From a virus: a stretch of 23,114 nucleotides of DNA. The notes beneath the pieces were generated by a model, which saw only the letters and a list, made by a program, of their open reading frames with translations, was not told the origin of the DNA and ran no database searches. Shown here in pieces: positions 1 through 7,883 of this stretch; positions within the stretch are counted from its first letter, which is position 1; each line of letters opens with the position of its first letter. The translations under genes were made by a program, and so were the position numbers. The DNA lies in the IMG/VR virus record IMGVR_UViG_3300036774_000024, positions 1 to 23,114 of that record; one strand, given 5' to 3'.

Positions 1-45
1 CACCCGTCCTCTATAGGCCACCCCCGAAAATATTTGAGATTTTGC

Positions 46-74
46 TTGACTTTTCCCTAAACATATGCTATATA
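46..74 (+). promoter_or_regulatory. Candidate sigma70-type promoter for the structural operon
   Basis: A TTGACT hexamer (46-51), a 17-bp spacer and TATATA (69-74) look like a housekeeping promoter; the -35 matches the consensus 5/6 and the -10 matches 4/6. The -10 overlaps an inverted repeat, ACATAT (61-66) and ATATGT (72-77), separated by five bases, which could be an operator. It is the only convincing promoter-like pair seen upstream of the first gene. The downstream genes are so tightly packed that one long transcript is likely. AT-rich DNA throws up such matches by chance, so this is moderate evidence only. Confidence 0.5.
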
Positions 75-81
75 TGTAGTA

Positions 82-153
82 AGCGAATAGAAAACTAGCA
101 ACAATATTACCGGCAATGGTACTTTTATCGACGAGAATAGGATTTTATTCGCT
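82..153 (+). promoter_or_regulatory. 5' leader with inverted repeats around the terS ribosome binding site
   Basis: AGCGAATA (82-89) is exactly complementary to TATTCGCT (146-153), which lies between the weak Shine-Dalgarno AGGA (139-142) and the first start codon (156). The same 3' arm can instead pair locally: GAATA (135-139) with TATTC (146-150), leaving GGATTT in the loop. The two pairings exclude each other. The unusually long 13-nt gap between AGGA and ATG is compatible with a structured initiation region. No function can be assigned. Confidence 0.3.
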
Positions 154-155
154 AA

Positions 156-731
156 ATGCCTAAGAACACGCCACTTCCAGAAAAATATCAAAAAGCACTT
201 TCCCTCCTTGCTGATGGAAAACTCTCATATCGTGAAATTGCGATAGCTTGTAATATTAACGTTGATGAGTTTTATGGCCTCCTTGAAGGAACCAACACTA
301 AATCTCCTCACGTTCAAGAGAAGTTTACTGAAGAATATGAGCGTATAGTAAAACAAATAGATAAGGATATACGCAAATTAGCTAAAAGCTGCAGGAAACA
401 AACACTTTATCTCTTAAACACCTTCCTATCAAAACATCAAGATATTAAGAAATCAGACCATAACACAGTAAGAGCGTTGACATCCATTGCCAACGGCTTG
501 TCTAAAGTGACTCCCAATATAGAAATTGGGAGTTTTTCATATACAAAGGGTTTGAGCCCTGAGGATATATATGCTGAATTTAAACGACTTAGCGGACTTG
601 CATCTGACCGAGGAACAATTCAAAGTACTTCCACGGGAGGAGCAGGAGAAATATCTCTTCCTCCTGGATCAAGAGGTGCAGTTACGCAAGAGCCAGAAGA
701 TCCTATTCTACCAACCGAACCCGAGGCTTAA
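156..731 (+). CDS. terS: Terminase small subunit (putative)
   Basis: A 191-residue protein at the first position of the cluster and directly before the large terminase, where small subunits normally lie. Small subunits bind the packaging site and present DNA to the motor. Residues about 20-45 (KLSYREIAIACNINVDEFYG) look like a helix-turn-helix, followed by a long charged helical part. The last ~50 residues are low-complexity (Ser, Gly, Pro, Glu) and lie where the DNA also encodes the N-terminus of the large subunit in another frame (571-731). The start is the first ATG of the ORF; its Shine-Dalgarno AGGA is weak and 13 nt away. The assignment rests on position and the HTH-like segment, since small subunits are poorly conserved. 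Confidence 0.72.
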   Translation: MPKNTPLPEKYQKALSLLADGKLSYREIAIACNINVDEFYGLLEGTNTKSPHVQEKFTEEYERIVKQIDKDIRKLAKSCRKQTLYLLNTFLSKHQDIKKSDHNTVRALTSIANGLSKVTPNIEIGSFSYTKGLSPEDIYAEFKRLSGLASDRGTIQSTSTGGAGEISLPPGSRGAVTQEPEDPILPTEPEA

Positions 732-2100
732 AGCTTTTCACCTATCCCCTGTTACAGTCAGAGCGGTGTTCGGTGGAAACCGGTGCGGTAAGACGACTTG
801 TGGTGGGATGGAGTTCCTTTTTCACATCACGGGCATCTATCCGGACTGGTATCCCAAGGAAATGCGGTATGCTTATCCGATAAAAGGCCGGATTTGCGCT
901 ACAGACTATACAAAAGGCGTTGGCGAAGTCATAGTACCCTTCCTGGAAGAATGGCTGGATATGAGCCTGGTAGCTCGTAAGATACGGAATCCACTAGGAG
1001 TTCCTACAAAATGGATTCTAAAGAATGGATCGGTCTTTGATATTTTAACCTATGAGCAATCAGTTGAGACATTTGAGGGGTGGAAAGGCCACATTGCTTG
1101 GTTTGATGAGCCACCGCCACGTGATAAATATATCGCAACCCTAAGAGGGTTAGTTGACTATAAAGGACGGTCCTGGCTTACTCTCACACCCCTCAACCAA
1201 CCTTGGATATACGATGAGGTCTATACGAAAAACGAACCAGACAGAATCTTTGTGGTCACAGCCGACATCCGGGATAACCCACATCTTAGTGAGAGTGCAA
1301 TTAAAGAATTCGAGCAAAATCTCACAGAAGATGAAAAAGAGGCTAGGCTTCACGGACGATTCATGCACCTCACGGGTTTGGTATATAAAGAGTTCAACCC
1401 CGATATTAACATCTGTGAACCACCTGCTATCAAACCTACTTGGACCAGATATATGGCGATAGATCCACATGAAAGGACAGCAACAGCTGTTCTCTGGATG
1501 GCAGTAGATCATGATGATAACCATTGGGTCTATGATGAGCTATGGCTTGCGGACATGGATATTGAGCAGATTGCTCATGCAATACATGTTCAAGAAGGGG
1601 ATCTTAAACCTCGCATCAGACTCATAGACCCCCATAACGATAAGGACAATGCAGTGTCCGGAGGTTTTAATATACGTAAAGAACTTATGAAGCATGGCGT
1701 TTACTGCGAGCGTGCGAACTCTGATCCAATGCTGGGGAAGTCCCGTATCAGGCAGGCCCTGAAATCCAAATATGTTTCAATTTATAAGACGGAAGTTCCC
1801 CAGTTGAGGATCAGCAGGAATTGTAAACAGACTATCTATGAATTCCAACATTATATTTGGAAAGATTACCGGCGCAATAAAGAAGAGTTTGGTTTGAAGG
1901 AGGAGGTTCATAAAAAGAACGATCATTTTATGGATTGTCTTAGATACATTTATAACCATACTCCAAGATACATTCCTCCTGAAGATGAAGAAGATACTGC
2001 AGATATCAAGTACGAGGGAACTTATGCTAAGTATCCAGTAAGACAGCCGGCATCTGCTAGCTATCATTCTCTTGTTGAACCTAAAGCGGGGCAATTTTAA
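571..2100 (+). CDS. terL: Terminase large subunit, ATPase and nuclease
   Basis: A 509-residue packaging motor that would dock on the portal, translocate DNA by ATP hydrolysis and cut the concatemer. Walker A is GGNRCGKTT (residues 68-76) and Walker B is AWFDEPP (from residue 176). The C-terminal RNase H-like nuclease has plausible metal ligands D298 (AIDPHE), D353 (LIDPHND) and D455 (DHFMDC). The start at 571 has GAGG (561-564) with a 6-nt gap. It places the first 161 nt inside the small-subunit gene in another frame. The LTEEQFKVLP...EEQEKYLFLL segment resembles the N-terminal linker of many large terminases, which supports the early start. The length is normal for the family, with no sign of interruption. 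Confidence 0.96.
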   Translation: MLNLNDLADLHLTEEQFKVLPREEQEKYLFLLDQEVQLRKSQKILFYQPNPRLKAFHLSPVTVRAVFGGNRCGKTTCGGMEFLFHITGIYPDWYPKEMRYAYPIKGRICATDYTKGVGEVIVPFLEEWLDMSLVARKIRNPLGVPTKWILKNGSVFDILTYEQSVETFEGWKGHIAWFDEPPPRDKYIATLRGLVDYKGRSWLTLTPLNQPWIYDEVYTKNEPDRIFVVTADIRDNPHLSESAIKEFEQNLTEDEKEARLHGRFMHLTGLVYKEFNPDINICEPPAIKPTWTRYMAIDPHERTATAVLWMAVDHDDNHWVYDELWLADMDIEQIAHAIHVQEGDLKPRIRLIDPHNDKDNAVSGGFNIRKELMKHGVYCERANSDPMLGKSRIRQALKSKYVSIYKTEVPQLRISRNCKQTIYEFQHYIWKDYRRNKEEFGLKEEVHKKNDHFMDCLRYIYNHTPRYIPPEDEEDTADIKYEGTYAKYPVRQPASASYHSLVEPKAGQF

Positions 2101-2270
2101 TGAATGGAAGAATAGCAAAGAAGATCCGTAAGGAATTGCGTGGTAAGATGGGGGCAGCTTTAAGAGCTGAGAAAACTAAGGTAGCAAAAGAGTTCAAGGA
2201 TTTTATAAATAAGTTAGACTTTTGGACAAGGCTAAAACTTTGTAGGGAAATCATGAGGAGGAAATTCTAA
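2100..2270 (+). CDS. Small basic hypothetical protein
   Basis: A 56-residue ORF whose ATG overlaps the terL stop (TAATG at 2098-2102), and which itself ends in a TAATG overlap with the next ORF. This suggests coupled translation. The protein is strongly basic and probably helical (KKIRKELRGKM near the N-terminus, EIMRRKF at the end), with one Trp. I do not recognise a family. Position between terminase and portal suggests a minor head or packaging role, which is inference only. The AGGAGG inside its last codons (about 2255-2260) is well placed as the ribosome binding site of the following gene. Confidence 0.6.
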   Translation: MNGRIAKKIRKELRGKMGAALRAEKTKVAKEFKDFINKLDFWTRLKLCREIMRRKF

Positions 2271-2419
2271 TGAGCGGAAGTTCTGGAGGTTCGGGAGTTG
2301 CAAGAGGATACTACGGTAAACAAAGGGAGAGTAAACCACAGGCTACACCGCCCAAAGTAAATGCAAGGGGACCGGTGAGGGAGAATAAAGATGGGCACAG
2401 TTGCAAGAGAGGGCGGTAG
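2270..2419 (+). CDS. Small Gly/Ser-rich hypothetical protein
   Basis: A 49-residue ORF starting inside the preceding stop codon (TAATG), 9 nt after a strong AGGAGG. It begins MSGSSGGSGVARGYYGKQ and continues basic and Pro-rich, with no recognisable domain and probably little order. It overlaps the next gene by 29 nt in another frame. The coupled start and ribosome binding site argue that it is translated. I cannot assign a function. Confidence 0.5.
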   Translation: MSGSSGGSGVARGYYGKQRESKPQATPPKVNARGPVRENKDGHSCKRGR

Positions 2420-2588
2420 CGGGATCCACATCAAGAAGTCACATGAAGGTTTATTCACAGCAAAAGCAAAGAGAGCCGGCATGAGCGTCCAGGCTTACGC
2501 AAATAAAGTTCTTGCATCTGATTCTGCTTCTGCTTCAACTAAGAAACAAGCTAACTTTGCGAAGAATGCTTCTAAATGGAAACATTAA
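2391..2588 (+). CDS. Conserved-looking small phage protein (65 aa)
   Basis: A small basic protein with two recognisable blocks: IHIKKSHEGLFTAKAKRAGMSV (residues 12-33, read as IHIKKSHEGLFT then AKAKRAGMSV) and a C-terminal KKQANFAKNASKWKH. From memory, both blocks recur in short proteins encoded near terminase and portal genes of many phages, but no function is known to me. A GGTGAGGGAG stretch upstream can serve as the ribosome binding site for ATG 2391. The gene overlaps the genes on both sides. It may be DNA-binding or a minor head component; both are guesses. Confidence 0.75.
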   Translation: MGTVAREGGSGIHIKKSHEGLFTAKAKRAGMSVQAYANKVLASDSASASTKKQANFAKNASKWKH

Positions 2589-2746
2589 ACGTTAGATCGT
2601 TATATATTAAATTAATCAATGAGGGAAAAGATCCTAAGGATGCGGCTCGTGAAGCTCAGGAACGTACTGGATTCTCTTTAGTTACCGGACGTCCTATTAA
2701 AAAAGATTTACCCTACAAAAAGGTTTACAATGGCCAATACCGTTAA
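2576..2746 (+). CDS. Small hypothetical protein preceding the portal (56 aa)
   Basis: A 56-residue ORF beginning 13 nt before the end of the upstream gene and ending 17 nt into the portal gene. The sequence reads METLNVRSLYIKLINEGKD, then PKDAAREAQERTGFSLVTG, then RPIKKDLPYKKVY. The ARDPKDAA-type helix followed by RTGFSLVTGRP resembles a motif I recall from small proteins upstream of phage portals. No catalytic residues are visible. The compact overlap with both neighbours supports real translation coupled to the portal. Confidence 0.68.
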   Translation: METLNVRSLYIKLINEGKDPKDAAREAQERTGFSLVTGRPIKKDLPYKKVYNGQYR

Positions 2747-4550
2747 GCAACCAGATGTAAAATCTGAATCTCAGAAAGATCCAATGGTTTCATTTATCGT
2801 TGATGAATTTCAACGTTATGAAAGTCATTGGAGAGACAGATTTGAAAAAGCTAAGAAGATTTACGACATGTGGTTAAATAAACCCCCTACCCGTACTTTC
2901 GATTGGCAGAATCAGGTGCATGTTCCTATGATGGTGGAAGCTGAACAGACTATTACCCCAAGATTATTTGCAGCTTTATTTCCTACTGAGGCTCCTATAG
3001 ACTGCCAGGTATATGGGGAAGCTTCTGAGGAACAAGCGATTATTATTAAGAGTATGATTGCACATGAGTTCAGGGTCTCTGATGTTCAAGGAGAATCTAT
3101 ACCAGCATTAACTCAATGTTGTTTGTTGGGAACAGGTTACATAGAATCTCCGTGGTTAGTTGAACGTACTTGGCAAGTTGATAAAAGTACTATGCAGAGA
3201 TATTTGGCTGTGACTGCTAATCGGCCTGATTGCAAGGCTGTGAACTTTTTTGAATTCTACCCGCATCCGGCTAAGTTATCCATGAGAGATGGCCTGCCTT
3301 TAATAAGGCGACGGTTCTGTGATGCGGAATATTTGAAACGTTTGGCAGAGAATCCTCATTTCAAGATGGAAAATCTGCAAACGGCATTAGCTTCAGAGTC
3401 TGTAGTGGATGTTCCTGCAACCATTGTGGATCAAAATGGCAAGGCTATGAATCTTAAGCAACGTGAGAAATATGAACTTCTTGAATACTGGGGTCCTTGG
3501 GATACGACTTATGAGAAAGATGGTAAACCTAAAAAAGATCTGGCTGTTCCTCATTGGATCATTGTAGTCAACCGGAGTGTTAAGATCCGCAGTATCCCTA
3601 ATCCTTTCAATCATCAACGCCCTCCTTTCTGCAAACTTAAGTTATTTGAAGATGTTAATCCAAGTTGGTTTGGGATTGGCGTGGGTCAGGTAGGTTATCC
3701 TACTCAGGAACGTTTGAACAAAATCGTTAACCAGAGATTGGATAATGTAGACCTTGTTCTTAATAAACAAGGTTTTTACAATGGAAATGATACTTTGATC
3801 AATACTAAGAAACTTCAAGTATCTAAACCTGGGCAATGGCATAAGGTATCTGATACGGTAACATCTATACGTTGGATGGATACTCCTGATGTCACGCAGT
3901 CTTCCTACAAAGAAGAAGAGATAGCAAAACAAGATTTTAGAGAGAGTACCGGAGCCACGGTGCCCTTGATGCCCACAGATGAAGGCCAGCATCGGACTGC
4001 CATGGGGATCAATTTGCTTCAGGGAGCAGCGGGTGCAAGATTTAGACCGGTACTCCGTAGATTAGAGACAGATTTTATCCAAGATCTGGCTTTTATGTAT
4101 CTTTCCAATTTGCAACAGTTTATGACAACTCCGGAATGGATAAGTGTTACCGGAGAACAGGGTAAGAAGCAACCGATTATGATCCGTCCGGAAGATATCC
4201 AGGCTAAAGTTCTGTTTATACCTACTGGTTTATCAGAGACTTTAAATAAAGAGGTTCAGATTGGACAGTTGCTTAGATTCAAAGAGGTTAGTGTTCAAGA
4301 TCCGACAGTTAATCGTACAGAGATCAATAAGCGTATTGCTGAATTAATGGGATTCAAAGACATTGAAAAGTTGCTTATACCTCAGCAGAATAATTTAGTA
4401 CAACCGGGAGGGTTGGCTCCAAATGAACAGCAGCAAATTAGACAGAGATTATCTGAAGGTGCTACACCTGAGCAGATTCGTCTTGAGCTTCTTGGTCCTC
4501 CTCCTGCTAACGAACAGCCTGCTCCTGGTCCCGGAGGTCCTGTTGGCTAA
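2730..4550 (+). CDS. Portal (head-tail connector) protein
   Basis: A 606-residue protein after the terminase, of the size and character of portals of short-tailed phages. Portals form a dodecameric ring at one capsid vertex, through which DNA enters and to which the tail adaptor attaches. Visible features: an N-terminal helical part (DEFQRYESHWRDRFEKAKKIY), the FDWQNQVHVPMMVEAEQTITPRL block, a central part with GVGQVGYPTQERLNKIVNQRLDN (helices lining a channel in this family), and a Pro/Gly/Gln-rich C-terminal tail. That tail overlaps the transglycosylase frame. It is intact, with no frameshift. The assignment rests on sequence character and gene order. Confidence 0.92.
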   Translation: MANTVKQPDVKSESQKDPMVSFIVDEFQRYESHWRDRFEKAKKIYDMWLNKPPTRTFDWQNQVHVPMMVEAEQTITPRLFAALFPTEAPIDCQVYGEASEEQAIIIKSMIAHEFRVSDVQGESIPALTQCCLLGTGYIESPWLVERTWQVDKSTMQRYLAVTANRPDCKAVNFFEFYPHPAKLSMRDGLPLIRRRFCDAEYLKRLAENPHFKMENLQTALASESVVDVPATIVDQNGKAMNLKQREKYELLEYWGPWDTTYEKDGKPKKDLAVPHWIIVVNRSVKIRSIPNPFNHQRPPFCKLKLFEDVNPSWFGIGVGQVGYPTQERLNKIVNQRLDNVDLVLNKQGFYNGNDTLINTKKLQVSKPGQWHKVSDTVTSIRWMDTPDVTQSSYKEEEIAKQDFRESTGATVPLMPTDEGQHRTAMGINLLQGAAGARFRPVLRRLETDFIQDLAFMYLSNLQQFMTTPEWISVTGEQGKKQPIMIRPEDIQAKVLFIPTGLSETLNKEVQIGQLLRFKEVSVQDPTVNRTEINKRIAELMGFKDIEKLLIPQQNNLVQPGGLAPNEQQQIRQRLSEGATPEQIRLELLGPPPANEQPAPGPGGPVG

Positions 4551-4947
4551 TTATTATAACGATTTCTATACTGGCGTTGATCCGGATAGAGTTTATCAAA
4601 TAGAGTCCAGTGGAAATCCTAACGCTTATAATAAATCTAGCCATGCTACTGGGTTAGGACAGATTACACCTATTGCTCTTAAAGACTGGAATCAAATGAA
4701 TTCGGATCAATATAGTTTACCGCAGCTATATGATCCTCAGATTAATCAAAGGGTGGCATACTGGACTTTAACTCAAAGAATACCTAGTATGCTACAGGCT
4801 TACGGTAAAGAAGTCACTCCTGAGAATGTTCTATGGGCTTACCATGACGGGATAGGTAATGTACGCAAGGGGAAGAAGTCTGCTGCAGCTGAAGAATACA
4901 TACGGAGGTATAATGGATATCGAGAAAGCTCGAGAAATACGCAGTAG
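4543..4947 (+). CDS. Lytic transglycosylase (SLT-like), probably virion-associated
   Basis: A 134-residue protein with the SLT fold signature: catalytic Glu21 in YQIESSGNPNAYN, the GLGQITP motif at 37-43, and AYHDGIGNVRKG near residue 95. The family cleaves the MurNAc-GlcNAc bond of peptidoglycan. Next to the portal it is more likely to open the wall during DNA entry than to be the late endolysin. I chose TTG 4543 because GGAGG (4533-4537) sits 5 nt before it and the overlap with the portal is only 8 nt. The frame stays open upstream to an ATG at 4423 (GGGAGGG 10 nt before). That longer 174-residue form would add a hydrophobic, signal-like stretch encoded inside the portal gene, and cannot be excluded. 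Confidence 0.85.
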   Translation: MANYYNDFYTGVDPDRVYQIESSGNPNAYNKSSHATGLGQITPIALKDWNQMNSDQYSLPQLYDPQINQRVAYWTLTQRIPSMLQAYGKEVTPENVLWAYHDGIGNVRKGKKSAAAEEYIRRYNGYRESSRNTQ

Positions 4948-5113
4948 TCAACTTTGGGAAGAGATCTGTACAGAATTAGATTTTTGGATACGTTCTGAAG
5001 AGTTGAAACTCCGCGCTTGCGTACCTGAACAACTGATTGAGATTCAACAAGTTATAGAAACGTTGGAGAAGGTTAAATCATTACCAACGATAGTAATTGA
5101 TAGAGAAGAATGA
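4913..5113 (+). CDS. Small acidic helical protein (66 aa)
   Basis: Start ATG 4913 is chosen because GGAGG (4904-4908) lies 4 nt before it; a longer in-frame ATG at 4859 has no such site. The protein begins MDIEKAREIRSSQLWEEICT and contains ELDFWIRSEELKLRACVPEQ and a Leu/Val-rich helix ending LPTIVIDREE. It looks fully helical. I recall similar proteins (LW..I..ELD.W...L..C.PEQL...Q..I..LE..K.LP) upstream of scaffold genes in other phages. Role unknown; a head-assembly factor would fit the position. It overlaps the transglycosylase end by 35 nt. Confidence 0.75.
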   Translation: MDIEKAREIRSSQLWEEICTELDFWIRSEELKLRACVPEQLIEIQQVIETLEKVKSLPTIVIDREE

Positions 5114-5271
5114 AATATCTTTTAGATAAATTTACAGTACCTGCCTTAGATGCGGAAGCTTATGAGCGCATTTTTGGCAAACGCTCGTCTTCGTCTAAAG
5201 ACGCTCGTGATCAGGACACACGTGAAAGTCCTGCAAAACAAGGAGAGCAGCAATGCCCGACCCCATCGTAG
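5110..5271 (+). CDS. Small hypothetical protein before the scaffold (53 aa)
   Basis: The ATG at 5110 overlaps the preceding stop (ATGA), and the ORF ends 19 nt inside the scaffold gene. It starts MKYLLDKFTVPALDAEAYER and continues IFGKRSSSSKDARDQ, with a polar, charged, presumably disordered tail. The FTVP...YERIFGK segment seems to be the only ordered part. Coupled start and overlap with the next gene support translation. Function not recognised. Confidence 0.6.
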   Translation: MKYLLDKFTVPALDAEAYERIFGKRSSSSKDARDQDTRESPAKQGEQQCPTPS

Positions 5272-6041
5272 CGCCAGCAGCGGGAGCCGCTACCCCGCCA
5301 GCCCAGCCAGCTCAACCGGCTACACCTCCTCCCGTGTCTAAACCAGGAGTTACGCCTCCTCCAGCGGCGCCAAAAGCTGGTGAACCTGCGGTACCAGGTA
5401 CGGTACCTCCTCAGATGGTTCCTATTACGGCTTTACATGAGGAGAGAGAAAAGCGTCAAGCTCTCCAAGCTGAAATGGAAGCTTTGAAAAGGATAGCTGG
5501 ACAGAATGTTCTTTTTGACATTAACGGTAATCCAGTTCCTAATCCTGCACAGGCTCAACCTCCGCAGAATGATTTTGCGAAGCAGATGGATCAATTGTGG
5601 GAGACTGATCCGCGTAAGGCGGTTCAAGCGGAACTGATGGCAGCATTGAGTTGGTATGATGATATCAATGCTAAGATTGATTATCAGGAAGGAGCTTTGG
5701 CTCAGAAGTACGCTGATTTCAATAATTACCGGACTGAAGTTCGTCAGTATGTCCGTTCTCTACCTCCAGATCAGAGAACTCGCGAAGGCATCGTTGAACT
5801 TGCTTATTATGCTGTTCGTGGTCAAAAGATGGACAGTATTATAAACAAAACCAAAGCTGAAATGGAAGCTGAAATAATGCGCAAGATTCAAGCTGGAGAA
5901 TACGCGGCTGGATTACCCGTAGGAGGGGCTTCTCAACCTCCGATAATACCAGGGGCGGTAACGTTGACTCAGGAGCAGAAGAATGCGTGTTTAGCTTTAG
6001 GGATTACTGAGGCAGATTATATCAAAAATATGAAACAATAA
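5253..6041 (+). CDS. Capsid scaffolding-like protein
   Basis: A 262-residue protein with a long Ala/Pro-rich N-terminus (residues 1-55), a charged coiled-coil-like helix (ALHEEREKRQALQAEMEALK, about 60-80), more helical charged sequence, and a basic C-terminal part ending in EADYIKNMKQ. Scaffold proteins of tailed phages are helical, low-complexity and poorly conserved, and lie between portal and major capsid gene, as here. It would template procapsid assembly and then leave. The start ATG follows AGGAGAGCAGCA, a good ribosome binding site. The call rests on position and composition; no protease signature is seen. Confidence 0.75.
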   Translation: MPDPIVAPAAGAATPPAQPAQPATPPPVSKPGVTPPPAAPKAGEPAVPGTVPPQMVPITALHEEREKRQALQAEMEALKRIAGQNVLFDINGNPVPNPAQAQPPQNDFAKQMDQLWETDPRKAVQAELMAALSWYDDINAKIDYQEGALAQKYADFNNYRTEVRQYVRSLPPDQRTREGIVELAYYAVRGQKMDSIINKTKAEMEAEIMRKIQAGEYAAGLPVGGASQPPIIPGAVTLTQEQKNACLALGITEADYIKNMKQ

Positions 6042-6050
6042 GGAGTGGAA

Positions 6051-6323
6051 ATGGGAATATTTCGTCGAGGAATGAATATTGCGGCATTTGGAAACGGTCT
6101 TAAATGTCCAGTATGTGACAGTTCCAGTATTAAGTTTATCGAAAATATAGGCCCTTTCCGATTACGGTATCGTTGTAAAAAATGCAATACGCCGTTTCAA
6201 TATGAGACAGGAAGGGATAATCTTCATCCATATTCTCCTTTTAACAAACCGTTGTTCAACAAGATAGTTGAGCAGCAAGTAAACAAGGGCACGCATCCCG
6301 AGGGAAAGATACTTATTCCCTAA
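6051..6323 (+). CDS. Zinc-ribbon protein (90 aa)
   Basis: Four cysteines in two CxxC pairs, C19-P-V-C22 and C42-K-K-C45, spaced as in a zinc ribbon, with a basic N-terminus (MGIFRRGMN). The remainder is polar and ends GTHPEGKILIP. The start is ATG 6051, 5 nt after AGGAG (6041-6045), rather than the GTG at 6045 that overlaps the ribosome binding site. It lies between scaffold and head genes, so a nucleic-acid or protein-binding role during assembly is possible but unproven. Confidence 0.75.
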   Translation: MGIFRRGMNIAAFGNGLKCPVCDSSSIKFIENIGPFRLRYRCKKCNTPFQYETGRDNLHPYSPFNKPLFNKIVEQQVNKGTHPEGKILIP

Positions 6324-6340
6324 AGCAAAAGGAGTTCCAA

Positions 6341-7171
6341 ATGAAGTGGCATTATGATTTAACAGGAGCAGAAATAATCTTACGTGATGTTCCAGTCTAC
6401 GCTGCAGCTACGCTATCCGATGGCGAAGGATTGATGCTTGATGCAACAGCAACTTCTGATAATCGCTATATCTCTGTGAATGGCACAGGATCAGCGGCAT
6501 TTATTGATGCATTAGGTATATGCAAAGAGAATTTGAGTGTTACTTCTCTTGCAGATCAAGGTGATACAATCACTACTGCAGCAACAACGACTACACCAGC
6601 TATCTCTTCGGTAGCTTGTGCAGTTACGGCTGGTCAAAGATATGCAAAAGCGATCATTAATCCATTTGCAGTATATCTGATGGAGTATGATCAAGGTACA
6701 GCTTCCTATTGTACATGTCCAGCTGTTTCAGCTTCTACTACCTGGACACAGACAGTAGAACAGTATTTTGAGGGTGGATGGATCTATATCTGCAACGCAC
6801 CTTCTACGAGTATAGCTGCTAATCGTGGTCAATTACGCTGGATTGGTGTTTCTACCAATACTTCTTCGTATACACTATTATCAGCTTTGACTTGTACTGC
6901 TGCAGAAAAATGTATCAAGATTTACCCAGTGGGACATCGTATCACAGGTGTGAATGCTTCCGCTGCGAATCAAGAAACAAAACTGTCAATGTTAACTTCA
7001 ATGAGTGCCGGCGCTACACTTATGGTGCAGGTTATTGAAAATTTTGTTGGCGGTTCAAATAAACCGTTAGAACCTATGAGACCTGCTCGCCATTCCGGGA
7101 TACAGGATTCTACATTAAAGTTCTATGCGGATGTTGCTATGATCAACCATGTGTGGAATCAGTTATCTTAA
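6341..7171 (+). CDS. Probable head/decoration structural protein (276 aa)
   Basis: A Thr/Ser/Ala-rich, apparently all-beta protein beginning MKWHYDLTGAEIILRDVPVY, with repeated short strands (TLSDGEGLMLDATATSDNRY; GQLRWIGVSTNTSSYTLLSA). It has a more helical C-terminus (STLKFYADVAMINHVWNQLS). It sits directly before the major capsid gene with a 13-nt gap and has AAAGGAG 7 nt before its ATG. Beta-rich proteins here are commonly capsid stabilising or decoration proteins. I do not recognise a named family. Confidence 0.6.
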   Translation: MKWHYDLTGAEIILRDVPVYAAATLSDGEGLMLDATATSDNRYISVNGTGSAAFIDALGICKENLSVTSLADQGDTITTAATTTTPAISSVACAVTAGQRYAKAIINPFAVYLMEYDQGTASYCTCPAVSASTTWTQTVEQYFEGGWIYICNAPSTSIAANRGQLRWIGVSTNTSSYTLLSALTCTAAEKCIKIYPVGHRITGVNASAANQETKLSMLTSMSAGATLMVQVIENFVGGSNKPLEPMRPARHSGIQDSTLKFYADVAMINHVWNQLS

Positions 7172-7184
7172 CAGGAGGTTTTAA

Positions 7185-7883
7185 ATGAGTATTGTTGCGA
7201 GTGAAAATTTCGCATATTTGCTTGACCCAGGACTCAGGAAGATATTTATGGATGAATATACCCTTCCTGAAGGACAAGTCGATAATTTGTACGGAGTAGA
7301 AAAATCTACGAAGGCAACAGAATATGATCTGGGTATCGGCGGGTTAGGCGATCTTGAGGAATTTACGGGGACTATTCCTTACAATGATTTTGCACAACAG
7401 TATAGGGTTTCCTATACACATAGGGAATGGTGTAAAGGTATTAAAATTGAGCGTAAGTTAGTGGATGATGACCAATACAGCATCATCAACAAGCGTCCTG
7501 CTCAGTTGGCTCTTGTGGCCAAAAGAACACGTGAGAAACATGGCGCAACAGTGTTTAATAATGCATTCAATACCACGATATTTGCTGGTGGAGATACGTT
7601 AGCACTATGTTCCACTGCACATACTTACGTGGGTACGGTAACAACCGTAGGCAACAGTGGTACCACGGCTCTTTCTGCCACAGCGGTAGAAGCAACAAGG
7701 TTACTAGGTCGGCAATTTACAGATGAAACAGATAATCTGATGGTTGCTAACTTTGATACCATAGTTGTTCCTCCGAACCTGGAAGAAACAGCTTGGGAGA
7801 TCGTTAATGCTAATGGTAAGCTTGGAACGGCAGACAATGATCCTAACTTCTCGAAAGGGAAATATAAGATCATCGTTTGGGAT
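7185..7883 (+). CDS. Major capsid protein, exon 1 (residues 1-233)
   Basis: The gene starts at ATG 7185 after AGGAGG (7173-7178). Exon 1 encodes a typical tailed-phage capsid N-terminal two-thirds: SENFAYLLDPGLRKIFMDEY, then FTGTIPYNDFAQQYRVSYTH, KRTREKHGATVFNNAF, and DTIVVPPNLEETAWEIV near the end. The ORF read without splicing runs 14 codons past the proposed junction to a TAA at 7923-7925, giving a 246-residue protein lacking the capsid C-terminus. Splicing after GGGAT (7883) joins Asp233 to Tyr234 of exon 2 and gives KIIVWDYLTDTNNWFMVD, a 298-residue protein. An HK97-like fold is expected from the family; I see no mutation within the exon. Confidence 0.9.

Noticed and set aside
116-163. 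15-codon leader ORF crossing the terS start
   Set aside because: It has no ribosome binding site and its only support is position, so it is not listed as a gene.
1150-1524. Antisense and alternate-frame ORFs within terL
   Set aside because: They are shadows of a long gene with complete Walker and nuclease motifs.
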